This document shows, in pieces, positions 11,430 through 22,616 of a DNA stretch of 64,000 bases; the first letter of the stretch is position 1, and every line of letters begins with the position of its first letter. Source of the stretch: Apostichopus japonicus (Eukaryota; Echinodermata; Holothuroidea; Aspidochirotida; Stichopodidae); contig NC_092576.1 of NCBI RefSeq assembly GCF_037975245.1, positions 23,603,111 through 23,667,110 of the forward strand, written 5' to 3'. A program made the translations under genes and the position numbers. The notes beneath the pieces are model-generated. The model ran no database searches. It had not been told where the DNA came from and worked only from the letters and a program-made list of their open reading frames with translations.

Positions 11430-12015
11430 TTCCTTGAACTAGTAGGTTATGCATCATGCCAACTGAGCAATTGAACAATTTTCTGCAAAATGTTAAATTG
11501 ACAACTTGTCGTATCTCGTCAACTCAACATTTGTCTGCAAAATGTTCAAGTTTTCACTTCATTCTATTGTTCACTTCATGTTCAGTTAGAATGAAGTGAA
11601 CAGTTTTCAGAAAATTGTTGCATTGACGAGATATGATAAGTTGTCAATTAAAAATTGTGCAGAAAATTGTTCAATTACTCAGTTGGAATGAAGTGAACAA
11701 TTGAACATTTTTCAGAAAAAATGTTGAATTGACGAGATATGATAAGTGGGCAATTGAACATTTTGCAGAAAATTGTTGAATTGACGACAAATTATAAGTG
11801 GTCAATTCAACATTTTGCAAAACATTGTTCAATTGCTCAGTTGGAATGAAGTGAACAATTGAATTTTTTTTTAGAAAAATGTTGAATTGACGAGATCTGA
11901 TAAGTTGTCAATTAAACATTTTGCAGAAAAATATTTCAATTGCTCAGTTAAAGCAACTGAGCAATCCAACATTTTTTTTTCTGAATTTTGATAAGATATT
12001 AACTTGTTATCTAAA
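11430..12015. repeat. AATTG/CAATT mirrored complex repeat
   Basis: Direct and inverted copies of GAATGAAGTGAACAATTGAA, TTTTGCAGAAAATTGTT and GAATTGACGAGATATGATAA recur about five to six times with variable spacing (GAATGAAGTGAAC near 11589, 11686 and 11844). The core CAATTG is self-complementary, so the block can fold into many hairpins. It is non-coding. Confidence 0.8.
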
Positions 12016-12541
12016 CAATTTACTGAAAACTGTTGACTTATTGGGGCACAGTTTTATTATATTGATGGCACTTTTAAGCTTTGGTTAATGTAGGATACTC
12101 TGATCAAACATGTAGTCATATTTTACTGAAGAATCCCTCCGAGGGGTTGAAGAAGTTCACCTCTATTGTTTGCGTTTTCTAATCGAACTTCAGTAAATGT
12201 GTTCCTGAAGGCTGGGTCCTCGCCAACACACAAACTTGCACATGAAAACGCACGACTTTACCCCTCTTAAGACAAGCTTACCATTGCGTTTACTATTAAA
12301 TGATTGATTTTGCGCTATGAATCCTGCTGACGAAACTATGCCAAATATTTCGAAATATTAAACTGGAAAGTTTCTCTAAGCATTCAATGAAACATAGAGA
12401 ACTTTTGTTTCACAACAAATTCAATCCGGTTGTTTTGGGTGGATTTCATTACAGCATAGAATGCAATATAAAGATAACTCGGCGACAGAAAGCAGGAATA
12501 GGAATAAATATTATACTAATGTAGCTTAAAACATCGATGGA

Positions 12542-14310
12542 TGACTCGACGTAACTTTGCGTGTTTCGTAATGCTGTTAATGATTACAGGCTTGTACGCA
12601 GTAAAGTTATAACATATCGTTGTTAATACATACATGGTGTACGACTCGACGTAACTTAGCGTGTTTCGTAATGCTGTTAATGATTGCAGGCTTGTACGCA
12701 CTAAAGTTATAACATATCGTTGTCAATACATACATGGTGCACGACTCGAGGTTACTTGGCGTGTTTCGTAATGCTGTTAATGTTATTGGCTTGTACGGAG
12801 TAAAGTTATAACAAATCGTTGGTAACACAAACATGGTGTATACGACTCCACGTAACTTGGCGTTTTTCGTAATGCTGTTATTAATAACAAGCTTACACAC
12901 AGTTAAGTTATGACATATCGTTGTTAATACATACATGATGCACGACTCGACGTAACTTGGCGTGTTTCGTAATGCTGTTAATGTTATAGGCTTGTACGGA
13001 GTGAAGTTATAACATATCGTTGTTAATATATACATGTTGCACGACTCGACGTAACTTGGCGTGTTTCGTAATGCTGTTAATGTTATAGGCTTGTACGGAG
13101 TGAAGTTATAACATATCGTTGTTAATATATACATGTTGCACGACTCGACGTAACTTGGCGTGTTTCGTAATGCTGTTAATGTTATAGGCTTGTACGGAGT
13201 GAAGTTATAACATATCGTTGTTAATACATACATGATGCACGACTCGACGTAACTTGGCGTGTTTCGTAATGCTGTTAATGTTATAGGCTTGTACGGAGTG
13301 AAGTTATAACATATCGTTGTTAATACATACATGGTGCACGACTCGACGTAACTTGGCGTGTTTCGTAATGCTGTTAATGTTATAGGCTTGTACGCAGTAA
13401 AGTTATAACATATCGTTGTTAATACATACATGGTGCACGACTCGACGTAACTTGGCGTGTTTCGTAATGCTGTTAATGATTACAGAATTGCACGCAGTAA
13501 AGTTATAACATATCGTTGTTAATACATACATGGTGCACGACTCGAGGTTACTTGGCGTGTTTCGTAATGCTGTTAATGTTATTGGCTTGTACGGAGTAAA
13601 GTTATAACAAATCGTTGGTAACACAAACATGGTGTATACGACTCCACGTAACTTGGCGTTTTTCGTAATGCTGTTATAAACAAGCTTACACGCAATAAAG
13701 TTATAACATATCGTTGTTAATATATACATGTTGCACGACTCGACGTAACTTGGCGTGTTTCGTAATGCTGTTAATGTTATAGGCTTGTACGGAGTGAAGT
13801 TATAACATATCGTTGTTAATATATACATGTTGCACGACTCGACGTAACTTGGCGTGTTTCGTAGTGCTGTTAATGATTACAGGCTTGCAAGCAGTAAAGT
13901 TATAACATATCGTTGTTAATACATACATGATGCACGACTCAACGTAATTTGGCGTGTTTCGTAATTGATGTTGATGGTTACAGGCTTGTACGCAGTAAAG
14001 TTATAACATATCGTTCTTAATACACACATGGTGTACAACTCGACGTGACTTGACGTGTTTCGTAATGCTGTTAATGATTACAGGCTTGCAAGCAGTAAAG
14101 TTATAACATATCGTTGTTAATACATACATGGTGCACGACCCGACGTAACTTGGCGTGTTTCGTAATTGATGTTGATGGTTACAGGCTTGTACGCAGTAAA
14201 GTTATAACATATCGTTTCTAATACACACATGGTGTACAACTCGACGTGACTTGACGTGTTTCGTAATGCTGTTAATGATTACAAGCTTGTACGAAGTTAA
14301 GTTATAACAG
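12542..14310. repeat. 99-101 bp satellite array with higher-order structure
   Basis: About 18 head-to-tail units start near 12542, 12641, 12741, 12842, 12942, 13041, 13140, 13239, 13338, 13437, 13537, 13638, 13735, 13834, 13934, 14035, 14135 and 14236. Each carries ACGACTCGACGTAACTTGGC and GTTTCGTAATGCTGTTAATG. Variant units at 12725-12885 reappear almost unchanged at 13521-13680 (offset 796 bp, eight units), and a variant pair repeats at offset 201 bp in the distal end. Because 99 is divisible by three, minus-strand open frames run through (12607-13431). These encode a 33-residue repeat with no sign of being a protein and are treated as spurious. Confidence 0.97.
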
Positions 14311-14959
14311 GCTGTGTACATATTTGAGGCGCCTGATACCTGCTTGTATCACTCAACCAATTTTGATGTTGACCGGATTTTGGTTTTGGAAGTTTTGACA
14401 CATGCGCGATGTCAGAGAAATTTCTACTCTAGACTATTAATAATTTAATAACTGACAAATTCATCACAGGTTATAGGAATCTGAAACGTATCTCGTCAGA
14501 ATCACTGAATTGACGACGATACAACTGTACGACAGAACATAATTGAGAGACAATGTCATTTCTGATAACCATGATCCTGCAAAACGAATACCACACTTTC
14601 GTTCTAACACTAACAAGGTACTTTATGCCAACATATTTTAACCAAAAGGACACACAATTGACCAATCAGGAAGAGCGATATAGATTGTGCAATTATATCT
14701 TGCAGTGGAAATAAGCAGAACAAATTAACATCGTATAAATTTGGTATATTTCTAAGTTTGGCAAAGTCACACCTTGTCAGCATATTATGAGCAAAATCGT
14801 ATGTTCCGAATTTCCGACAACATACAATCAATTGCATAATGGGCCGAAATTTTCAATACATGACATTTTTTGTATATATTCCTGCTTTGTCAACCATGAT
14901 TCCTGTCTCACGTTTGTTTGAATAGATTTAAAGAATCCTGCCAATGTGGCCAAAATAAC

Positions 14960-15040
14960 GATACATATATATAAATATGTATGTATATGTATGTATATAT
15001 GTATATGTATGTATGTATATGTATGTATATATATATAGTA
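14960..15040. repeat. TATG/TA microsatellite
   Basis: Imperfect (TATG)n mixed with (TA)n. The open frame rich in Met/Tyr/Ile through it is a repeat artefact. Confidence 0.85.
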
Positions 15041-15069
15041 TTAATTCAATGTAAAAAAAAACCAACAAA

Positions 15070-15250
15070 TATTATTCCTGCTTTGTCAACTATAAGCCCC
15101 GTCTCATTTGGTTTTCTTCTTTTCAATTGGAATACACGTGGATCTGCTTTGTCAACTATATGAGTCCTGTTCAGTTTTGTTTTCATCATCACTGTCAATT
15201 GAAAAGCGAAAGTGACACGTACAAGACTCACAGTTGACAAAGCAGGGATA
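15070..15250. mobile_element. Diverged inverted-repeat element (TCCTGCTTTGTCAACT ends)
   Basis: TTCCTGCTTTGTCAACTATA at about 15073 and, inverted, TCCCTGCTTTGTCAACTGTG ending near 15249 bound a ~175-bp segment. The inner part of the arms also matches (CTTTTCAATTG both sides). A direct copy of CTGCTTTGTCAACTAT sits in the middle (15144) and another at 14882. This looks like a small MITE family; no clear target duplication is visible. Confidence 0.5.
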
Positions 15251-17230
15251 CTGTTTTTGTTTCCTTCGAAATTACATTTTAATTGCTTTAAAATTCTCTC
15301 TCTCTCTTTCTATTATTATTCTTTATACATTGTGTTCATTAAATATTTCTCGTTACATACTTACAGCACACAAAATGGTCAGGTAATTCTTCTTTATAGC
15401 GCACCCGACGGCAACACAGGCGGCAAAACAAAGAAGACGAAAGATCATCGTTTGATTCATTCTGATTGGTCAATCTCAAGTCTTAGCGGCTGGAACAACG
15501 AAAGATCTTTCCAAGATGGCGAACTCGTAAAACGCGAAAATGATGTTTTTTCCCCCTTTCTTGACAACTTGTTGCATCCAACTGCTTGTGAGAGAGACAC
15601 ATCAGAAGAGAATAAAACATCAAGCGCTTCGAAAATAGGATTTATTTTGCCCGATTCAGTATTTGTTTGATCGATTTCATGTAGGCATAAAGCCCAGAGC
15701 ATCTGTTATCGATATGTAAGTTTGCTTAACATCCAGTCTTAAAGCTTCATGTGTGCAATGTGAATTCACACAGCGGACCTTTTGTGGTACAACAGTAATA
15801 TACTAAATCCTATAGGGTATGCTCAATCCTATAGCGGGTAAAAAACACCACAAAAACACATACGGTATCGTACACTCTGTCATTTTGTTTATGATAAAAA
15901 TCGCACCACGAAAATATTAGACAAAATCATTGGAAGTTAGTTTGCAATTTGAAATAAAAGATATATTAGTAAGGCCTACAATGCATTTTTCGTGGGCTAT
16001 GAAATTTGTTTGCAATGCATGAAAAATTCGCTAATTAGATGTGATATTAAAAATGGTTGTATTCATATATAGAGAATATTATATGGAAACTTATCCTATA
16101 AACGAGTCAGTATTACGTGGGTGTGGGTTTGGGGTGGGGGGGGTGTGTTAAGAACGTTACAGAGTAACTTCGGAAGCAGCATTTTCAGAAATTTTTTTGT
16201 TGTTCTCTCGCAGCGATTCTCATACGAAAAAATATTTCTCGGAAAGAGGAATTAGTCCACAAATGTAATTGGAATGTATGTCCTTCTCTTTGATCGTTAT
16301 TTTTTTACCAACTTGTTTTGTTTTCTAGTGGGAGAGATTGTATCTCCTTCACCCCCCCCCCCTGTCCATACACCCCTGATCCCATAACAGTGTGTAATAA
16401 TCGCATGACTAAGCTACTACTTCATTGTTAGATCGCATAATAATGGGAATGGCCATCATTATGAAAATAAAAAAAATCTGATTTTTGCTGGTTAAGTGTA
16501 TATGATTCATCAAAATATACAAAACCTTTTTGTTTCGCGATGAAATGGTCACTATAATTGAAATCATTTCCTACTCACTAAAATTCATTCGGTGATGAAA
16601 AATGATAGTTTTGGTATAATACTTGTTGCAGTATTGACCAATTCAAAAAATTTGCTTGTAACATATTACCAATAAACGGTTACATCCCTAGTTGGGCGAT
16701 TGGTCATTTGACAGCAGTAGATTTTGCTTTAAAGAAATGATTCGTTTAAAAAATAAATACCATTGATTGAACCAACAGGACGCACCTGATAAACCCAGGA
16801 AGAGCAGTATAGATTGTAAATAGAGCAGTCGTCTCTTGATGAAAATCAATCCCATGTACGTGGTAACTTTATCCAGCAGCCGTAGTTGTTTTGTTTACAC
16901 AGTCGGAATAGCTGACAGATAGCATGTTATCCACTGCGCATGTTCGGTGGGAACCGTGACAACGTTTAGTTTAGTTCATTCTCATGTGTCACGTTTACAT
17001 ATTGAATTACGTCAGTTTACAGAGCACTCAAACTATTGCAATTGAAATGTTTACTGAGGTCACGTGACTCTATCAACCTACATCTGTACTTCTGTCCATC
17101 CATAATTTAGAACTTTCCAAAAACATTCCTCCTGTGTTCATTCCTTGAACAAAAGTCTTTAGCCACTTCGGTTAAATCCTTAGCATGTACAGACTAAAAT
17201 AAATAAATAAAATATTAAAATTAACAAAGG

Positions 17231-17339
17231 CTTAAGATATCCAAAAGACAGTTCTTAATCAAAGGGGCACATTTTATTTGCCCGTAGGGCACATTTGCTA
17301 TTTTGGAAAAATGTGCACCCCCCGGCTCCTACCCCCCTG
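17231..17339 (-). mobile_element. Half-copy of the 1994-2231 MITE family
   Basis: Read on the minus strand it begins CAGGGGGGTAGGAGCCGGG and ends CTTTTGGATATCTTAAGCC, the same terminal and internal words as the element at 1994. The opposite terminus is missing. Confidence 0.6.
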
Positions 17340-17966
17340 GTCACGAACCGTATGCACAACTACGACGACAACGTGCGTTCTCATCCTTTCTATGATTCGT
17401 CATAACTTGATGTTGCACGAACAACATGTTATTGAGCTAAGCTAGCAATCGCACGCGATACGCGCTTGCTATAAATAATTATTACACGGCTAATACACTG
17501 CGATTACGACATTTGTTTTTAGGTCACTGCACATCTGGCTGTCTTACAAAATATGAAAGCTTATATTGTCCATCAGTTAAGTTCGTCAAATGTATTAAAG
17601 TCCAGACATTTGACAATAAACAAGAATCATCCTACTGGAAAAATTGTAAAAGAGCAATATGTTTGTCTTTCTGATATAATATGTAAAAGAGCATGTAAAA
17701 GAATTCAAACAGGAAACAAAATCTGCTGATAATATGATATCATTTGATAATGATGAAACTGGCAAAACATTGCACCAGATCGCATCTAAGGACCTTCAAT
17801 TGTTCAAAGCTGCTACTACTGGATCAGCATGTGATGGTCGAAGCTGTTGCCCCTAGATCATCAACGCTGGTTGAACATGCTACTACTAGATTAGCAACGT
17901 TGGTTGAAGTTATTTCTACTTACCCAATTTGATCTTACTTTGAAGGAAGCAATATGCTCAATTATA

Positions 17967-17972
17967 TACAAT

Positions 17973-18007
<35 letters not shown>

Positions 18008-18016
18008 TAATATACA
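17967..18016. repeat. (TA)n microsatellite
   Basis: TA dinucleotide run with scattered G and AA interruptions just upstream of the signal-peptide exon at 18038. Confidence 0.85.
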
Positions 18017-18037
18017 GTATTTCCAATACATACCAAA

Positions 18038-18172
18038 ATGGTAGCATCACAGGGATGGGAAACGTTGTGTTACATAATGGAAACATGGCTTCTTCTTCTT
18101 CTAGGTAGTTTGGCATCACTCTCGCTACCTGTCTTCAGAGTCAGATATTGGTTGTTAGATATTCCTGAAAAG
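18038..18172 (+). CDS. Candidate signal-peptide first exon
   Basis: The first ATG (context ACCAAAATGG) opens 45 codons ending at donor GAAAAG|GTATTT in phase 0. A second in-frame ATG at 18077 gives exactly 32 residues starting METWLLLLLGSLASLSLP and ending LLDIPEK. The hydrophobic run of Leu with small residues after it fits a secretion signal. From the second Met, length, exit phase and a -PE- ending match the exon at 24894-24989. It may be a diverged duplicate first exon or an alternative first exon for 29379-29591, which is also entered in phase 0. No partner exon was found between 18.2 and 24.8 kb. The mature product is unknown. Confidence 0.4.
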
Positions 18173-20722
18173 GTATTTATTATGTTTACTGTTTAGGAAA
18201 GTATTTAAGACCAATTCGCTCATATGCCTCGTGTAATCATGTGATTATGTGATATTATGTGATCATCTAGTGATTACATGAAGATTACTTCTCGTTCTCT
18301 TTTGTCTCATGAACAATAATACAAATATCCACATGTTGTAACGTAGCTATAAAGAATGATATTTAGATTTTAGAGATATACAAAGTATGGAGGAGCCTAT
18401 ATTTTGCAAAACATTATGGTCAGAAGCTACTACAGAGGTTCACAAGTTAGAAACACCTCTTAGGTTAAATTGACTGTAGCGAGGAATTTTCCATGGGAGA
18501 GGCGAAGTCTGTAGGCAAACTTTCTAAGCTTCGCGCCACCGTGGTTGGCGCGAAGCATACAAGAAAATTTTGGCCAAAAATGCCTCCCAGATCGCTGGAA
18601 ATGACACTTCGCAGGACTTGTAAGTTGCTTCTAAGCATTTTCTATTTTGAAATTACTAGCTATATTATCAAAAAAAAAACAAAAAACATATGCTCAGGGG
18701 AGGGGGGGGGGCGGTCGCCGCTTCGCCCCCTTGGCTAAGCGCCTGATTAACTGTAATAAACCAAGAAAACATGGTCCTTAACAAATGGGTTAATAGACTT
18801 CGACATGAGTTTTATAACTGAGTGTCTAGTTCCGGACACTGAATCTTCTAAAACTGGTACCTGCAAAATACGTTAAAATCTGACCTTTTATTCAAAATTA
18901 TTTTGTATATTATAAAACATATCAAATATATAGAAATTGTATAAAACAACACCCTTATTTTATATTTGATCATTCCAGTTTTGTCAGTATTGTAATGTAA
19001 TCCAATCTTGGTAAACAATATACAATCAAAAATTCACGATGCGACCTTCTCACGCAATGCTTAAAACATTTCTCTAAAAAATAAATACTAAGAAACTTAT
19101 TAACGAGATTACATAAGGAAGTCTGTTATCGACATCTTTCTGACAGAACAATATATAGCTTCTCTGTATATTTGCGTCTAGCAAGACGTTGTCCGTCAAT
19201 GTTATAGGCTGCAGGAACAAAACGGTCAAGGATTAACAATTGAAACATTGAAACAATGTGTTCATAGATGTTGTTTTGTGGTTTCGATCCAATGTATTGT
19301 GCGAGGGATATTATCCCGGCATACTCGATTATTTCATCTCTTTGTCACAGGGGTAGTTGCAAGGTACATGTGGCTTGTTTATTTGGGTAGATAACTTCAC
19401 TCCTGCCCGTCAAATCAGTATCGAGCCCATCCCTGATTCGAACCATAAGTTTGCACGAACAGAAATCACAAGGTTTCTGCTATGCCTAGCTTCACCACAT
19501 ACGTCAAAAACCAAGCTTAAAATTGGGAAATATATAAATGTTTCGCCTTTATCACTCTTGTCGATAAGAACAAATATGGAAGATAAGTGTAGTTAGATAA
19601 CGAACGTTTTGCCTTCCAAATCGCACTCTTAATTGGTCTTAACTGTAAGAGTTTGCTATTCGTCCATGTTAATTCGATTGATCTAAACAGGTAATCAGCA
19701 GATTTTGAAATGCGCATGCTCGAAGTGAAATCACTATAATACCTGCGACAGATTTGACATTACGCAAATCTCTAAATTGAAAATCATGTATTATTCAAGA
19801 TGAGATCGGAATACAAATAATTTGAAAGTCACTTTTATCCTTGGCGATTATTCACGTTCATAATAAATGACGTCACTATATATGGGGTGGAATGTACTTT
19901 ATACAGATTAAAACGCTGGTATGCAGTGTAGTGTTATAACTGTGTATTCAACATCATTTACCCTTACAATAATAAAAACATACACAATATATATACTACG
20001 GTCACCTATTTAACATACTTCTGAAACAATGTCGTAACCAGAGTTCTCGGTATATGTGTGTGCTTGAGGAGAGTGAGCATTCGGTGGGGGGGGGGGGATA
20101 TGCTTGCACAACTGACGAGTGAAAGTAATATATCATAGGAATGTTCAGTTGATTTTTATCGAGTTTGACCAGTTATGTAGATTATAAGCTCAACCTTTCA
20201 GAAGCATTTCAAATTCAGTAAATTAAATATTAAAGAAGTGAAGACCTTTAAGTGATATCAAATAGCATTTCTATACAAATACCTTAACACCTGCAATTGG
20301 CTTCCCAGTTTTGTACAAGTATAAGTTAAAGATATATCTTTATTAAGGTGCACTAATAATTCTAGAGCGTTAACATTAATAATTCAGTTTTCTTTACAGC
20401 ACACTTCAGTCAACCTAATTTATATTTTAAATGTAGAATACGGTAACGTGAAAACATCCCAAAGGTGCTCGTCTGTCTAGAGTCAATATGTTAGAAGTTT
20501 TCTGTCCTGAAAGGAAACTTACACAGAAGTACATTAGCAACATAATTGATGCAAGGGCGTTTTTAAGCTGCAGCGCCCTTCTTCTATCAGCTAGAGAGAG
20601 CCATTTATAAATCTATAAATATAAATATATATAGGCTATATAAATATATATATATATATATATACATATCTATACATATACATATACATATCCAGAATAT
20701 CCAGAACAGTGAAAAAACTTCC
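18173..20722. other. Intergenic or intronic AT-rich sequence
   Basis: It holds a repeat-like segment at about 18470-18740 (TAGCGAGGAATTTTCCATGG, then a GCGCGAAGC inverted motif and a G-run ending in a CGCCTG-type terminus), probably transposon debris. No exon with good splice sites and coding character was found. Confidence 0.4.
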
Positions 20723-20795
20723 AGCCTCCACCGGGATTCGAACCCGGGCCTCCCGCTTTGTACGCGGACACCCTAACCAACTAGGCCATGGGCGC
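20723..20795 (-). mobile_element. tRNA-like SINE head, copy 1
   Basis: The minus strand has an A box (TGGCCTAGTTGG), a B box (GGTTCGAATCC) and a near-complete cloverleaf: acceptor strands GCGCCCA/TGGAGGC with two mismatches, a 5-bp anticodon stem and a 7-base loop GTACAAA. The implied anticodon is ACA, not a normal eukaryotic tRNA anticodon. It is followed by TTTTTT, a Pol III terminator, and the same flanks as copy 2. A tRNA-derived SINE or pseudogene is more likely than a working tRNA. Confidence 0.65.
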
Positions 20796-21094
20796 TGATT
20801 GTATGTCCAGAGGTTCGAAACCGGTAAGGAAGGTCGTAATTTCACTGTAGGCGCTTGGCACCTGAATCGAACAATACTAGTTCTGTTTTTGGTGACATAT
20901 TTTGCCTTACTCTAGAGATCAAACATGATGCTAACCAACTCGAAAATCATTTGTGATTCTTAAAGCCGGATCTCGAAAGACATACTTTGAACAGACTTTA
21001 TTTTAATCGAATGGAGGTGAACGACAAAGGCAAATGAATATATATAAATGAAACCGTAATGAGAAGGAAAATCCAGAACAGTGAAAAAACTTCC

Positions 21095-21167
21095 AGCCTC
21101 CACCGGGATTCGAACCCGGGCCTCCCGCTTTGTACGCGGACACCCTAACCAACTAGGCCATGGACGC
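21095..21167 (-). mobile_element. tRNA-like SINE head, copy 2
   Basis: Nearly identical to copy 1 over about 120 bp (21071-21190), 372 bp away in the same orientation. It differs by one base in the acceptor (GCGTCCA), which restores a pair. It has the same GTACAAA anticodon loop and T6 terminator. The 5' flank is cut by a (TA)n microsatellite. Identity of the flanks means a shared repeat unit, not two independent genes. Confidence 0.65.
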
Positions 21168-21186
21168 TGATTGTATGTCCAGAGGT

Positions 21187-21188
<2 letters not shown>

Positions 21189-21225
<37 letters not shown>

Positions 21226-21295
21226 GTATATATATATATTTATTATATATATATATATATATATTTATAAATATATATATATACATATATATATA

Positions 21296-21338
<43 letters not shown>

Positions 21339-21341
21339 TCT
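21189..21341. repeat. (TA)n microsatellite
   Basis: TA dinucleotides with short TTTA and TGTA interruptions, ending in a T10 run. Open frames of Tyr/Ile on both strands are artefacts. Confidence 0.95.
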
Positions 21342-22616
21342 ATAAACAAAGACTAGTTTTTGTAAGACCAGAAATTGTTTTGAGAACCTATAGATTGAAA
21401 GAATAACAGAAAGGTGCGAATTAATTATGGAAAAGTTCGGACAATATGTCCAAATGTTAGGTTATTTAAAATCTCGGCCATAATAAGGTGGGTATTTAAT
21501 CGGTTTTCCCATCGGTTGGAGGAGGGTTGGGAAGGGGGGGGCGTAGTTCTTCTTCTTGAAGGTAGATAAATTAATGGTCTTTTCTGCCAAGCATGGTATA
21601 AAAATAATTAATCTCCTACCATCTTCCTTGGATGAAAACGTGTCATTATTCTCGGTGGGCTATTCCTGGCGCACATTAACAGATATAAGGAAACATCAAT
21701 TGAGTCTAGGTATGTATGTGTACATACTAAATACGTGTCGTTGTTTGTATACGCAAGTCGGCAAATGAGACATCAGTGTCTATACGAGGCGATAGGAAGG
21801 GACGTGTATGGACCCCTCCCCCACCCCCTAAAACAAGTAGGTAAATGAGAGGGTTGAGAAGAGGGCGCCATATCATCTAAACTTATACTCAAAAACATAC
21901 TTAGTATAATGACGCAAAGTGAGCTATTCTTGAGAGACTTGAAAGAAATTCATTTTCCTATTAATTAATTTATATATTGTTTCGTGAGAGGGAAATATCA
22001 CCGACTGACTTATGCGTGACCGCTTTATTTTGTGTTATCACGCATTGTGTAAAGTATATACTTAACACTTATCAGACCTTATTAGTTAAGTGTTAAAGGG
22101 GAACGGATGTTCCAAAATAAGAATTAGACTGCAGTCATTTGCAAAAAGTACTTTTGAGCCCTTCAATACCCTTTCAGTACCATGTCTTTAGATTATGAGA
22201 CTGCGCTCTATAGCATTCGTTTAGACATTTGAAACTCGATTCCTTTTCCATAGTTTTCAATGGTTATATTAAAACGGCCGAATTTCCGTCTACGATTCGA
22301 ACAAGGTACACCATACAGGGGCGGATCCAGGGGGGGGCCGACCCGGCCCCGGCCCCCCCTTTTTGGAAATCAGTTGCGTTTTTTTTTATGTGGGAGTACT
22401 TCAAATTCCTAATAGGCATAACTTGGTGAAAGAAAAGCCTAATATATATCCAGCTGCTCTTCCCTGAAACGCGATCGTTTTTATTCCAAATTTGAAACTA
22501 AGGCAATTACCAGGCCTACGCGACATCACGTATTAATTAGATACGGCTCAGTACTATAGTGCTGACTATTACTGTCAGGGAAAATCAATGCACAGCAAGT
22601 ATATCATAATTATCTC

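Larger units (their letters stand above)
14311..18037. other. Intergenic, AT-rich, with repeat fragments
   Basis: No gene is confidently supported. Two related sequences (CAGGAAGAGCGATATAGATTG near 14669 and CAGGAAGAGCAGTATAGATTG near 16797) mark a dispersed repeat. An open frame at 15212-15670 has normal complexity but no recognisable domain. Microsatellites, an inverted repeat and a transposon half-copy are listed separately. Confidence 0.45.

Noticed and set aside
12542-14310. CRISPR-like array
   Set aside because: Units are contiguous with no spacers, ~99 bp, in an animal genome: a satellite.
15212-15670. 152-codon plus-strand frame
   Set aside because: Normal complexity in its second half, but it starts inside an inverted repeat, contains a T/Y-rich run, and shows no domain or splice support on either strand.
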